This document shows positions 17,390 to 26,107 of a stretch of 33,740 bases of DNA, piece after piece. The DNA comes from Shimia sp. SK013 (lineage in GTDB: Bacteria > Pseudomonadota > Alphaproteobacteria > Rhodobacterales > Rhodobacteraceae). Within the stretch, counting starts at the first letter, position 1. Each line of letters opens with the position of its first letter. The stretch covers positions 1 through 33,740 of the forward strand of contig NZ_LAJH01000004.1 of assembly GCF_001292625.1 (NCBI RefSeq). Direction: 5' to 3'. The translations under genes and the position numbers were made by a program. The notes below the pieces were generated by a model. The model saw only the letters and a list, made by a program, of their open reading frames with translations. It made no database searches and had not been told where the DNA came from.

Positions 17390-17755
17390 TTACTTAAAAG
17401 AGAAACTCTTCCCCTTATTGCGACCACTCACATAGCGGATAGACTTCACGCCATTGCCTTCCTCAACAACAAAAGAATAGTAGGGTTTGCCGTTCTTTTT
17501 GTAGCAGGTCACAACTCCGTTTTCCGCCACGCTATAAGTGCCCTTCTCGCGTGAGCTTCCGTGGTTGAACGTGAAGCTGCCACCTGCATCCCCACCACCG
17601 CCAAAACTCGCCACCGAACCCGCATCAAACTGGAGTTTACCGGATTGCAGTGTGGACAGAACCGCTTGCTGTCCAAACGTGCCCGCAAGGGCGCCTGACG
17701 TCATCAAAACCGTCCCAAAAAAAGCTGCGCCAACGGTATTTAGAAAATTCTTCAT
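17390..17755 (-). CDS. Small secreted protein of unknown function
   Basis: 121 residues. The N-terminus is a clear signal peptide (MKNFLNTVGAAFFGTVLMTSG, cleavage probably after ALA near residue 24). The mature part has a Gly-rich stretch (FGGGGDAGGSF), then a beta-rich segment with GTYSVAENGVVTCYKKNGKPYYSF and a Lys-rich end. The pattern (free text for an added term, then 'GTY.V..NG.V') resembles small periplasmic proteins that measure little more than one beta domain. No family name can be given. AGGTG precedes the ATG. A single cysteine remains after cleavage. It is convergent with the BMP operon. Confidence 0.7.
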   Translation of the reverse strand: MKNFLNTVGAAFFGTVLMTSGALAGTFGQQAVLSTLQSGKLQFDAGSVASFGGGGDAGGSFTFNHGSSREKGTYSVAENGVVTCYKKNGKPYYSFVVEEGNGVKSIRYVSGRNKGKSFSFK

Positions 17756-18146
17756 ATCATCACCTAAATCAATAATTACGTATTTAGATCAATAGTGTTA
17801 CAGCACACGCCAAGCAACCCTGACCGGCTTTCCCCACACTCACTCTGAACTGACACGCGACGGCGACACTGCTAGCAACAAAGACCCGTTGTCACACTTT
17901 GTCGGGTGTTTTGGCGCGGCTTTGCTGGCACAACAAAAACTGGAACTTACCTACCCGGTCCTGTGCAAATCCGCATCTTACACGGTGAAATAGACTCCCG
18001 ATACCGCACTTTGGTCAAAACCAAGGCCGCGCACACGGCCAAATTTGCACCGATCCTGTATTACGCGGGCCGCGGACCGAAACATGAAAATCCCCGAAGA
18101 TTAAACCCTCTTCCCCCGCCCGTTGAACCGTGGCAACGTCGCCGCC
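17756..18146. other. Intergenic region with no recognised gene
   Basis: 391 bases between divergent genes. It begins AT-rich (TTACGTATTTAGATCAATAG), probably the promoter of the secreted-protein gene, and then becomes GC-rich. I see no RNA gene, repeat or convincing open frame. Confidence 0.55.
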
Positions 18147-19085
18147 ATGACACAGCAAATCACCAGCCCCAACGGCACCCCCGCCCGTCGCTTTGCCTTC
18201 GGCTGTATGCAGTTCGGCGGCACCGCCAACGCCCGCGACTCAGAGGAAATGTTTGAGGCTTGCCTCGCCGCTGGCATCACCCATTTCGACACGGCTCACG
18301 GCTATACGGATGGCCAGAGCGAAGAAATTCTCGGCAGCATGATCGCGCCCCATCGCGACGGCCTAGTGATTGCCACCAAGGCGGGCTACACGGGCGGTGC
18401 TGGCACCGAAAACCTACGGGCGCAATTCGACATCTCCCGCAAGCGGCTGGGCATGGATCACGTGGATATCCTCTATTTGCACCGCTTTGATCTCAACACC
18501 GACCTCAACGAAACACTCGACTGTTTCGCCGCTCTGAAAAGCGAGGGCAAAATTTCGTATGTTGGCCTGTCCAACTTCGCCGCGTGGCAAGTGGTCAAAG
18601 CGTCTTGGCTGGCCGAAAAACGCGGTCTGACCATCGATGTCCTGCAACCGATGTACAATCTGGTGAAGCGTCAGGCCGAGGTCGAAATTCTGCCGATGTG
18701 CGCTGATCTCGACATCTTGCCGGCGACCTATTCGCCCCTTGGCGGCGGGCTGCTAACTGGCAAATACGCCGCCCAAGTGCCGAGCGGACGCCTTGCCACC
18801 GATGACCGCTACGCTGCCCGCTATGGCCTTGACTGGATGCACAATGCAGCGACGCAACTCTCTGATATTGCGTCCGAACTGGGTACGCATCCCGCAACTC
18901 TGGCGGTCGCATGGGCCGCGCGTCACACCAGCCAGCCTTGCCCGATCCTGTCGGCACGCAGCGCCGCCCAATTGGCACCTTCACTTGACGCGCTGTCGTT
19001 TCAAATGGACGACGCGCTCTACGCCCGCCTCGCCGCCTTAACCCCCACGCCACCCCCGGCCACGGACCGTCTGGAAGAAGCATGA
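18147..19085 (+). CDS. Aldo/keto reductase
   Basis: NAD(P)H-dependent reductase of carbonyl compounds with a TIM-barrel fold, 312 residues. The complete catalytic tetrad is visible: Asp and Tyr in HFDTAHGYTDGQSEE, Lys in VIATKAGYT and His in DILYLHRFD. SNFAAWQV, YSPLGGGLLTGKY and the C-terminal cofactor-binding region (PILSARSAAQL) also fit. ATG 18147 is chosen over an upstream TTG at 18123 because family similarity begins there; neither has a clear ribosome-binding sequence. The stop overlaps the FAD oxidoreductase start by 4 bases. The substrate cannot be told from sequence. Confidence 0.9.
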   Translation: MTQQITSPNGTPARRFAFGCMQFGGTANARDSEEMFEACLAAGITHFDTAHGYTDGQSEEILGSMIAPHRDGLVIATKAGYTGGAGTENLRAQFDISRKRLGMDHVDILYLHRFDLNTDLNETLDCFAALKSEGKISYVGLSNFAAWQVVKASWLAEKRGLTIDVLQPMYNLVKRQAEVEILPMCADLDILPATYSPLGGGLLTGKYAAQVPSGRLATDDRYAARYGLDWMHNAATQLSDIASELGTHPATLAVAWAARHTSQPCPILSARSAAQLAPSLDALSFQMDDALYARLAALTPTPPPATDRLEEA

Positions 19086-20158
19086 CCGACTTTATCGTCA
19101 TCGGTGGCGGCATCGCCGGCACCTCCGCCGCAGCCCGCCTTTCCGAGCTGGGACAAACCCTGCTATTGGAACGCGAAACGTCTCTTGGCTATCACGCCTC
19201 AGGCCGCTCCGCAGCGCTCTACGAAAGCAACTACGGCCTCGCCAGCACAGTCGCCTTGTCCAAGGCCAGCAGCGACTTTTTTCACCACGCCCACGGCGGT
19301 TTCCTAAGCCCGCGCGGCCTGATGTTCATCGCCGGTCACGGACAACAAGACGCTTTTTCAAAGGCCTGTGAAACGTTCAACGTCGCCCCCATCGACATGG
19401 AAACCGCGCTGGCCAAAGTCCCGATCCTGAATCCCGAGACTGTCGGCCAAGCCGCCTTTCACGATGCGGCCTTTGACATCGACACCGACCGCATGATCCA
19501 GACCTTTGCCAAGACTGTCCGCGACACCGGCGGCACTGTAAAAACCGGACAGGACGTCACCGCGATCACCCGCACAACGCACGGTTGGCAGGTCACGGCC
19601 AACGGCGAAACCCACAGCGCCAAAATGCTTTTCAATGCGGCTGGTGCTTGGGCGGACCCCATTGCCGAAATGGCAGGCATAAAGCCCCTTGGCTTCTCCC
19701 CTATGCGCCGCTCCATGGCGCGCATCCCTGCGCCTGGCGGTCACGACCTCACGGGGTGGCCAATGATCCTCGATATCAACGAAACGTGGTACGCTAAACC
19801 CGACGCCGGAAGCCTGCTGGTCTCCCCTGCCGAAGAAGACCCAATGCAGCCCTTTGATGCCTGGCCCGACGACATGGTTCTGGCCGAAGGCATCGCCCGC
19901 TATCAAGACTTTGTCACCGAAGAAGTCACCCAACTCACCAGCAGCTGGGCTGGCTTGCGCACCTTCTCGCCGGATCGCAACCTTGTGCTCGGCCCCGCCA
20001 CGGACGACCCGTCGTTCTTCTGGGTGGCTGGTCAGGGCGGATACGGCTTCCAATCAGCACCCGCCGCCAGCCAATACGTCGCCGATCAGGTCGCGGGTCG
20101 CGCCTCTGAACTCGACCAAGCAACCCGCGACGCGCTTAACCCACAAAGGTTCGCCTGA
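19082..20158 (+). CDS. FAD-dependent amine/amino-acid oxidoreductase (DAO family, DauA-like)
   Basis: Flavoprotein of the D-amino-acid oxidase/glycine oxidase family, 358 residues. The N-terminal dinucleotide-binding motif VIGGGIAGTSAAARLSELG ends with the acidic ELL/LLERE strand and is followed by GYHASGRSAALY. The last third has SSWAGLRTFSPDRNLVLG and VAGQGGYGFQSAPAA, the FAD-binding end typical of DAO enzymes. Overall it most resembles D-arginine dehydrogenase DauA-type proteins, but substrate identity is inferred. It is coupled to the aldo/keto reductase (ATGA) and to the methyltransferase (TGATG). Confidence 0.88.
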   Translation: MTDFIVIGGGIAGTSAAARLSELGQTLLLERETSLGYHASGRSAALYESNYGLASTVALSKASSDFFHHAHGGFLSPRGLMFIAGHGQQDAFSKACETFNVAPIDMETALAKVPILNPETVGQAAFHDAAFDIDTDRMIQTFAKTVRDTGGTVKTGQDVTAITRTTHGWQVTANGETHSAKMLFNAAGAWADPIAEMAGIKPLGFSPMRRSMARIPAPGGHDLTGWPMILDINETWYAKPDAGSLLVSPAEEDPMQPFDAWPDDMVLAEGIARYQDFVTEEVTQLTSSWAGLRTFSPDRNLVLGPATDDPSFFWVAGQGGYGFQSAPAASQYVADQVAGRASELDQATRDALNPQRFA

Positions 20159-20817
20159 TGCCCCGCCGCCTCAACCTTCCCGACAGCGCCTCGGTCGCCA
20201 CGCCTCACGAGGGTGGCAAACTCTTCGCGCCCTCTGCAGCGCGCAACGTCGACGCGATCACAAACTTGCTGACCGAAATCGCGCCTCCAACTGGTCATGC
20301 GCTCGAAATTGCCAGCGGCACCGGCCAGCACGTCGTTCATTTCGCTGCCGTTCTGTCAGGTCTCACATGGCAGCCCACGGAAATCGACGCCACTCGCCGC
20401 GCCAGCATCACCGCCCATCTGGCGGAGGCCAACCTGCCAAACATCAGCACACCCATCCCCCTTGACGCCACGGCCTCAGACTGGGGCGCGCACCATGCTG
20501 GTAAAAACCTGATCACGCTGTCCAACTTGTTGCATCTGGTCAGCGCCACCGAGGCCCAGACCCTGATTGCCGAAGCCGCAGAGGCGCTCGTGCCGGATGG
20601 CGTCCTGATGATCTATGGGCCCTTCAAACGTGGCGAGACGCTCGTCAGCGACGGCGACAAAAGCTTTGACGACAGCTTACGCGCTCAGGATCCGGAGATC
20701 GGCTACAAGTCCGACCAGATGGTCCTAAACTGGGGCAAAACCGCTGGGTTGATCCCGCTTGTCCCTCGCGAAATGCCCGCCAACAATCTCGCGCTTATCT
20801 GGCAAAAGCCCGCGTAA
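20158..20817 (+). CDS. DUF938 family, SAM-dependent methyltransferase-like protein
   Basis: 219 residues. GHALEIASGTGQHVVHFA (about 42-59) is the glycine-rich SAM-binding loop, followed by WQPTEIDATRR and NLITLSNLLHLVS. This is the pattern of DUF938 (PF06080), a class I methyltransferase-fold family of unknown substrate. MIYGPFKRGETLVSDGDKSFDDSLRAQDPEIGYKS is also typical. The start overlaps the oxidoreductase stop by one base. It closes the three-gene unit. No terminator is evident in the following 110 bases. Confidence 0.88.
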   Translation: MPRRLNLPDSASVATPHEGGKLFAPSAARNVDAITNLLTEIAPPTGHALEIASGTGQHVVHFAAVLSGLTWQPTEIDATRRASITAHLAEANLPNISTPIPLDATASDWGAHHAGKNLITLSNLLHLVSATEAQTLIAEAAEALVPDGVLMIYGPFKRGETLVSDGDKSFDDSLRAQDPEIGYKSDQMVLNWGKTAGLIPLVPREMPANNLALIWQKPA

Positions 20818-20858
20818 TCACGAGCCCACCCGATTTCTTGCCGTTTTCCCGCCTTGAT

Positions 20859-20872
20859 ATGATCTGGGTCAA
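20859..20872 (+). promoter_or_regulatory. FNR/FnrL-like box upstream of the AhpD-like gene
   Basis: ATGATCTGGGTCAA matches the FNR consensus TTGAT-N4-ATCAA at 8 of its 10 specified positions. It lies 58 bases before the start codon at 20931. It would suggest oxygen-responsive control. A single site by eye is weak evidence. Confidence 0.4.
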
Positions 20873-20930
20873 TTTCATATTCGCTGAATAGAATACGAAA
20901 GACCAAACCACAGACGTCAAGGAGCCCGAC

Positions 20931-21269
20931 ATGAGCTGGAGCGACAAACTGAACGATACCCGCGGACAATTGCGTGGCCTGAACAAATCCATCCCCGACA
21001 CTACGCGTGCCTTTGGCGCCCTTGGAAAATCGGTCAAGGAAGGCGGTGTTCTGGACTTCAAAACCAAAGAATTCATCGCCCTCGGGATCGCTGTGGCCAT
21101 GCGCTGCGAAGCCTGCATCGTCTTGCACTGCGAAACACTTGTGAAAGCTGGCGCCACCAAAGAAGAGATCGGCGACGTATTGGCCATGACCATCCAGATG
21201 GGTGGCGGCCCTTCGATGATGTATGCGGCCAAGGCACAAGAGTGCTTTGAGGAGCTATCTGCGGGCTGA
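20931..21269 (+). CDS. Carboxymuconolactone decarboxylase/AhpD family protein
   Basis: 112-residue all-helical protein of the AhpD-like fold. It carries the redox motif C59-x-x-C62 with His66 and an upstream Glu47 (KEFIALGIAVAMRCEACIVLH), the proton-relay layout of alkylhydroperoxidase D-like proteins. A peroxidase or thiol-disulfide role is therefore more likely than decarboxylation. GATKEEIGDVLAMTIQMGGGPSMMYA is the conserved C-terminal half. AAGGAG at 20919-20924 precedes the ATG by six bases. A possible FNR-type site upstream hints at redox control. Confidence 0.9.
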   Translation: MSWSDKLNDTRGQLRGLNKSIPDTTRAFGALGKSVKEGGVLDFKTKEFIALGIAVAMRCEACIVLHCETLVKAGATKEEIGDVLAMTIQMGGGPSMMYAAKAQECFEELSAG

Positions 21270-21327
21270 CAAGCCCCATCATGACGCATAAGGTTGGTCT
21301 AACATTTTTACAAACTGGACCCCCCTT

Positions 21328-21726
21328 ATGCTTCGAACTTTTATGTGTAGCTGCCTTGTCGCTGGCGCCGTGGCCGGCCCCGTTCTTGCCGAAGACCTGT
21401 CCCAATGGAGCTTCGGTACCGAGAGCGCCATAACTTTGGGTGACGTTCAATCTCTGCGCATCCGCATCTTTAAAACCTTTGACGCGGATGGCGACGGCGC
21501 GCTGAACACCGATGAATACACAGCATTTGACAAAGCCCGCGCCGAAGCAGCCAAGCAATCGCATTCCTCTTTCCTTTTGCGTTCGGTCACAGGCATGAGC
21601 CGCGGGAACATCGATACAAATCTAGATGGCATGGTCACGCGTTCCGAAATGGAAGCCGCTTTGTTGGGATGGTTCAATTCGGTGGATAAAAACGGCGACG
21701 GGCTGATTACCAAAGGTGAATACTGA
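21328..21726 (+). CDS. Secreted EF-hand calcium-binding protein
   Basis: 132 residues with a signal peptide (cleavage near VLA/ED, residue 21). It has three EF-hand loops: DADGDGALNTDE (52-63), DTNLDGMVTRSE (96-107) and DKNGDGLITKGE (120-131). The protein stops one residue after the third loop, so that hand lacks its exiting helix. Probably a periplasmic calcium-binding protein; partner unknown. The region before the start (CCCCCCTT) has no clear Shine-Dalgarno sequence. Confidence 0.85.
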   Translation: MLRTFMCSCLVAGAVAGPVLAEDLSQWSFGTESAITLGDVQSLRIRIFKTFDADGDGALNTDEYTAFDKARAEAAKQSHSSFLLRSVTGMSRGNIDTNLDGMVTRSEMEAALLGWFNSVDKNGDGLITKGEY

Positions 21727-21772
21727 TCTAACAAAAGGCGGCCGCATTGATTTAGCCACCAAAAGCAACGGC

Positions 21773-22657
21773 TCAGACAGGAAGACGCATTGCGTCGATC
21801 CCATCTGCCTTGGTGACCGAACAACAGATGCTGGACAGGGTGCGCGGCTGATCAAAGGGCCATGGACGTCCGCGATGCAGGACCGCGCGCTGATCCCAGA
21901 TCAGCACGTCGCCCACCTCCCAATTGTGGGCATAGGTGAATTCGGGCCGCGTGCAAAAATCCATAAGCTCGTCAAGCAAGGCTTCGCTCTCTGCTTTGTC
22001 ATAGCCATCAACCGCATAAGCATGGGATGCGATATAGAGCGCTTCATGCCCGTTCACCGGGTTGGGCCAAATGGCATTCCAGTGGGTGGCAGGCCACTTG
22101 TGAAACATCGGAAGCTTGGCCAGCTCAGGTGATATTTTGGCGCGCGAGTTGGCGTAGTGATGCCAGATACCTCGCCCGCGAATGCGCGCACGCAACGTCT
22201 CAGGCATCGCCGCCCAAGCAGCGCGTGTGGATGCGAGTTCGGTCTGGCCACCCTCGCTGGCAACAACCCGCGCGGTGATGATGTTGCTGAGGGCCGGTGT
22301 GGGAATGAACGTGCTGTCGGTATGCCAAAGGAAATTTGATTGCAGGTTCAGCGTATGCAGATCCATTTCATCGGTGATCGATCCGTCTTTTCGAACATTG
22401 GAAACCTTGGGGATCGAAAATGCCTCGCCAGGTTTGCGTTCATCTGCCAAGCGGTCTTCGATGGGCCCAAAGGCCTGTGCCAATTCCAAGTGGGCTTCGT
22501 CGCTGAGGTCTTGCCGCCGAAACAAGAGCGCCGAGTGTGCTTCAAACAGGGCGCGCAACTCACCAAAGCGGCCCGATGGAACGATTTCGGAGATGTGTGT
22601 GCCTGTGATCTCAACGCCAAACGCGGGGGTGATTGGAGTAGTAGATAGAGGGGTCAT
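21773..22657 (-). CDS. TauD/TfdA family 2-oxoglutarate-dependent dioxygenase
   Basis: Fe(II)/2-oxoglutarate oxygenase, 294 residues. The iron triad is H112-x-D114 (in LWHTDSTF) and H261 (in AVLHRGRPW), with R272 (DQPRTLS) positioned to bind 2-oxoglutarate. GGQTELASTRAAW is also typical of the family. The start ATG overlaps the oxidase stop by 4 bases, making it the last gene of the creatininase-amidohydrolase-oxidase operon. The substrate is unknown; hydroxylation next to nitrogen leading to C-N cleavage would suit the neighbours. An upstream in-frame start at 22723 is rejected because it lies inside the oxidase gene and adds no conserved sequence. Confidence 0.9.
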   Translation of the reverse strand: MTPLSTTPITPAFGVEITGTHISEIVPSGRFGELRALFEAHSALLFRRQDLSDEAHLELAQAFGPIEDRLADERKPGEAFSIPKVSNVRKDGSITDEMDLHTLNLQSNFLWHTDSTFIPTPALSNIITARVVASEGGQTELASTRAAWAAMPETLRARIRGRGIWHHYANSRAKISPELAKLPMFHKWPATHWNAIWPNPVNGHEALYIASHAYAVDGYDKAESEALLDELMDFCTRPEFTYAHNWEVGDVLIWDQRAVLHRGRPWPFDQPRTLSSICCSVTKADGIDAMRLPV

Positions 22658-24072
22658 TGGGACATTCCAGTTACGGCTTTGGCTTCGATATCTTCCGGCG
22701 TCAGGTCTTTGACCAATTCCCATGCCGTGGACTTGGCGCTGTTCAAAAGCCCCTTGGGATCAAGCCGTTTTTTCCAGGCCAGATGGCTGTAATCCGCGTT
22801 GTGCAACCCGCCGCGTTCAACCTGATTGGAATGCGCGTCATAAACGGCAAAACCGTGATCGCGGTAGGTCTGGTTGATCGCCTCCAACCGCTCTTTGCCC
22901 GAGAACCAAATGATAGGTAGGTCGATCGCCGCGATTTCACCGCCCAAACGGATAAATTCGTGATGTGTCCAGACGTCGTCGCCCAGATCTGCGCGCAAGG
23001 ATGTGATGGCGTCGGCGTCTGCCGGATCGGGCACACCGATCTGCTGATATGTCGCGGAACGGTCTGATTTCAGCACTTGCAATGTGGTGTGGTTAAAGCA
23101 GAACTCGAACACATGCGGGATCTTCTTCACCTCTCGGTCTGCATCATTCAGCGTCAGATCCACATGGCCGCCAAGATCGGCGACAAGCTTGTTGAAGTCC
23201 GCGACATCACTTGCCGGCACATAGGCCGCGAGCAGGCTGCACCCCGCGCGCAGATGGCCTTTGAGGCGGGGGAAGTAGTCAACAATTCGGGTATCAACTA
23301 CGCTGGCCATCTTGGGCGCAATGGTGTCCGCCGTCGCAACAGCATATCCCGCGGCATAGGCGCCCTCATAGGTCTCAAACGTCGCCATGCAAGCGATCCA
23401 GTCCTCAGTTGGCACTGTACGAAGGGTCACCTCGGTTATCACTCCATTCAACCCCCAAGCATGATGGATTTTCAGGACATCTTCGCCTTCAAACACATGG
23501 TCCTGCGGGTCAGCCTCAAGCGACAAGGCCTTGAGCGCGATTAGATTGCCCGGCTCGCGCAGAGCACCCGTCGCCAGAGACCCAATCCCGGCCGAACCAC
23601 CCGCCACAAATCCACCAACTGTGGCGATATCTTGTGTCGACGGGAACATGGCCATTTCCTGTCCGGTTTCTTTCAGGGCGGCGTTCATGTCGGCCATCAG
23701 AGCACCAGCTTCGGCCCGGATGAACCCGTCGCCAATTTCAAGAATGCGGTCCATGCCTCGTGTTTCAATGATCAGCCCGCCGTCAACCGGCACACATTGC
23801 CCGTAATTGCCCGTGCCACCACCGCGCAGGACGACCGGCACTTCGGCGTCAAAGGCTTGCTTCAGACAGTGTTTCATCTCATCAGCGGTTTTTGGCACGG
23901 CCACCAAATCCCCGAAACTGTGCTTCAGCTCATCGTTCAGGATCGGGCTGTACCAGAAAAAGTCGCGCGAGCGTTTCTTGACCAGAACAGGTTCATCAAT
24001 CACGTCGACTGGGGCCAGGCGGGCCGCGAATGCGGCCCAATCAATGTTGGTTTTACCGGATATGGATGTCAT
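22654..24072 (-). CDS. FAD-linked oxidase (GlcD/PCMH-type FAD-binding)
   Basis: 472-residue flavoprotein. The PCMH-type FAD-binding domain spans about 50-225, with phosphate-binding VLRGGGTGNYGQ (82-91), MAMFPSTQDIATVGGFVAGGSAGIGS, and GLNGVITEVTLRTVP. The C-terminal half resembles the GlcD/D-lactate dehydrogenase-type cap and ends VERGGLHNADYSHLAWKKRLDPKGLLNSAK. It probably oxidises a hydroxy acid or amine-derived intermediate of the pathway encoded by its neighbours. AGGAGA lies just upstream of ATG 24072, which overlaps the amidohydrolase stop by 4 bases. The frame is open for another 255 bases upstream, but that region is inside the amidohydrolase gene. Confidence 0.88.
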   Translation of the reverse strand: MTSISGKTNIDWAAFAARLAPVDVIDEPVLVKKRSRDFFWYSPILNDELKHSFGDLVAVPKTADEMKHCLKQAFDAEVPVVLRGGGTGNYGQCVPVDGGLIIETRGMDRILEIGDGFIRAEAGALMADMNAALKETGQEMAMFPSTQDIATVGGFVAGGSAGIGSLATGALREPGNLIALKALSLEADPQDHVFEGEDVLKIHHAWGLNGVITEVTLRTVPTEDWIACMATFETYEGAYAAGYAVATADTIAPKMASVVDTRIVDYFPRLKGHLRAGCSLLAAYVPASDVADFNKLVADLGGHVDLTLNDADREVKKIPHVFEFCFNHTTLQVLKSDRSATYQQIGVPDPADADAITSLRADLGDDVWTHHEFIRLGGEIAAIDLPIIWFSGKERLEAINQTYRDHGFAVYDAHSNQVERGGLHNADYSHLAWKKRLDPKGLLNSAKSTAWELVKDLTPEDIEAKAVTGMSQ

Positions 24073-25316
24073 ACGGTCTCTCCTTTGCAAACATCGGACA
24101 GGGGTACGGGACGAGTGGTGCCGGACAGAATGTCGGATGTGGATGTTGCGTCGAACAACAGGAGATCCCCGATTGCTGCCACGTCGACGTAAGCGGGCGC
24201 AAGGCCAAGTGCGCGATCGGCACCGGTGGTGATCATAGGTAAATAGTCGCCAAATGGCGGGTCCAGATGCGCGGTCAGAACCGCAAGGGCCAGCGATTGG
24301 CAAGGGTCGTGCCGCCCAATGGGACAAAACGCGTCCCTCACGTTGTCAGTGCCAACGACCACGGGCACGCCAGCCGCGCCCAGTTCCCGCATGCGCGTGA
24401 TGCCGCGCCGATCAGGCGTGCCGCTGGCGCGGCCTTGAAGGTACAGGTTGGTGGCGGGAAGCGCGGCAATCGTAAGGCCTGCGCGGGCGATCTTGTCCGT
24501 TACCCGCGTCAAATCTGGCCCTTGAAGGTTGGCCAGACTGCAGGCGTGACCGCACAGAACCGGACCCTGAAAGCCATGTTCAAGGGCGGCATCAGCAACC
24601 AGTTCCAGCCCGTTCAAACCATCTGCAAGCCCCTCATCGACGTGAAAATCCAGCGCGAGGCCGAACTTTTCGGCAACCCGAAAGGCATTTTTGATTCCTT
24701 CTTGCCGGTTGGGTTGCTGAAAGACAAAAGCGCCCAGCACGCCGGTTGTCGCGGCAACGAGACGTGCGATGCTGTTGGCAACGTCGGAATCGGCCAGATC
24801 GTCGATGCCGGTCAAAGGACAAATTTGCAAGGTGACCCTGTTGCGATGGTCCTGTTCAAGCTCGTTCAGCACGTGCCACGCAAGCGGAGGGACAGTTGCG
24901 TCGGCCCCGTGGGTCCAGTCCACATGGCTGCGCACACTCCGACAACCGGATCCAATTAACTCCTGCAAACCGCGTGTAGCGCGATCCCGCACATCATCCG
25001 TGGTCCATATCGCGCGGTCCAGAGCCTGAGCCTCGATCGCGGCCTGCAAATCGCCACCGACGCCGTGCATCCGTGAAATGCTGTGACATTTGTCCAGATG
25101 CACATGGCATTCTGTCAGTTTGGGCATCACCAGTTGCCGCGCATCCCCATGCCCATCATGGTTTTGCAAGCCAAGTGCCTTACCATCCCTAACAACCAAA
25201 TCTCCGTGCAGGCAGTCTTGGTGTTTATGACCGCCAAACCGGTCCGGATGGGCCAGCATTGAGACTGGCACCAAAACATCTTTGAGGATCTGATCGGTTA
25301 ACATGCGCAAGTTCAT
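24069..25316 (-). CDS. Amidohydrolase, cytosine-deaminase-like
   Basis: Metal-dependent hydrolase of the cytosine deaminase/CodA-like subgroup, 415 residues. Metal ligands appear as H71-x-H73 (CHVHLDK), His in LDFHVDEGL, His in CGHACSL, and Asp in VVGTDNVRDAF. The HVHLDK and TDNVRD signatures are characteristic of CodA-type deaminases acting on cyclic amidines. The ring specificity cannot be read by eye. The gene starts five bases after the creatininase stop and overlaps the oxidase start by 4 bases. ATG 25316 is used; ATG 25304 is an alternative. A deaminase next to a cyclic-amide hydrolase suggests catabolism of a nitrogen heterocycle. Confidence 0.87.
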   Translation of the reverse strand: MNLRMLTDQILKDVLVPVSMLAHPDRFGGHKHQDCLHGDLVVRDGKALGLQNHDGHGDARQLVMPKLTECHVHLDKCHSISRMHGVGGDLQAAIEAQALDRAIWTTDDVRDRATRGLQELIGSGCRSVRSHVDWTHGADATVPPLAWHVLNELEQDHRNRVTLQICPLTGIDDLADSDVANSIARLVAATTGVLGAFVFQQPNRQEGIKNAFRVAEKFGLALDFHVDEGLADGLNGLELVADAALEHGFQGPVLCGHACSLANLQGPDLTRVTDKIARAGLTIAALPATNLYLQGRASGTPDRRGITRMRELGAAGVPVVVGTDNVRDAFCPIGRHDPCQSLALAVLTAHLDPPFGDYLPMITTGADRALGLAPAYVDVAAIGDLLLFDATSTSDILSGTTRPVPLSDVCKGETV

Positions 25317-25321
25317 TGCAA

Positions 25322-26107
25322 TCACCGTCGGTGGTCGAAGTCGGAAAACTCCGACAAGAAAGCCACAAAATTGCGTGCCGCGCTGGCCAACAGGTGTGCG
25401 CCTTTTTCGCGGGTTGCTGCCGAGGCATCGCCACAAGCGCCCGAAGCGTTCAAATCGTCAATAATCCAGCCCGGTTTTGCGGCTTGCCCCGTCAGTCCAA
25501 TGAAGCTGTTAGACTGCTCCCAATCTGGCATCGCTGGCACAAAGTTCTCGGCAAGGGCCATGTCTACCAAATCCGGTTTGGCCGCCAGCATCGGAGAGGT
25601 TTCGCTATCTCCGGCATGCAGGTCATAGGCCATTGCGGCCGGATCCATCACAACGTCCCAATCGGCAAAGCCGAACCAGGAACAGGTGGCGACAATCATC
25701 TCGTGCGCGATGCGTAAATCCCGCGCGGCAATATCCAAAACAGCGGTGTTGCCGCCATGACCGTTCAGAAACACCAAACGCCGCACGCCCGCGCGCGCAA
25801 CGGAAGCGGCGATATCACGCAAGGTCGCCAATAGAGTCTCTGCCGAAAGGCTGAGCGTGCCCGGATGGCGGTCATGTTCGCCCGATTTGGTGATTGTCAG
25901 CGTTGGCAGGATCAGAACGTTTTGATCCGACGCGAGCAATGGCAGGGCCTGATCCAGCACGGCTTCGACCAAATCCCGATCCACAGAGACCGGCAAATGC
26001 GGCCCGTGTTGTTCTATCGCCCCCACGGGCAGAACCGCCACAAGATCGTCCGGCAGGTTCCGAAAAGCGGGTGCCTTCTGGTCGGCCCAATATCCCTGAA
26101 TGCTCAT
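25322..26107 (-). CDS. Creatininase family amidase
   Basis: Creatinine amidohydrolase-fold enzyme, 261 residues, expected to open a cyclic amide or lactam. Metal-site residues match the family: E32-x-H34 (GAIEQHGPHLP), D43 (SVDRD), H117 in NGHGGN, and a Glu in HAGDSETS near residue 169. True creatininases have NGHYEN at the H117 site, so this is a different specificity within the family. The start ATG has no ribosome-binding sequence and overlaps the stop of a 38-residue frame that does have one, implying coupled translation. An in-frame ATG at 26140 also lacks a site. First enzyme of the minus-strand catabolic operon. Confidence 0.88.
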   Translation of the reverse strand: MSIQGYWADQKAPAFRNLPDDLVAVLPVGAIEQHGPHLPVSVDRDLVEAVLDQALPLLASDQNVLILPTLTITKSGEHDRHPGTLSLSAETLLATLRDIAASVARAGVRRLVFLNGHGGNTAVLDIAARDLRIAHEMIVATCSWFGFADWDVVMDPAAMAYDLHAGDSETSPMLAAKPDLVDMALAENFVPAMPDWEQSNSFIGLTGQAAKPGWIIDDLNASGACGDASAATREKGAHLLASAARNFVAFLSEFSDFDHRR

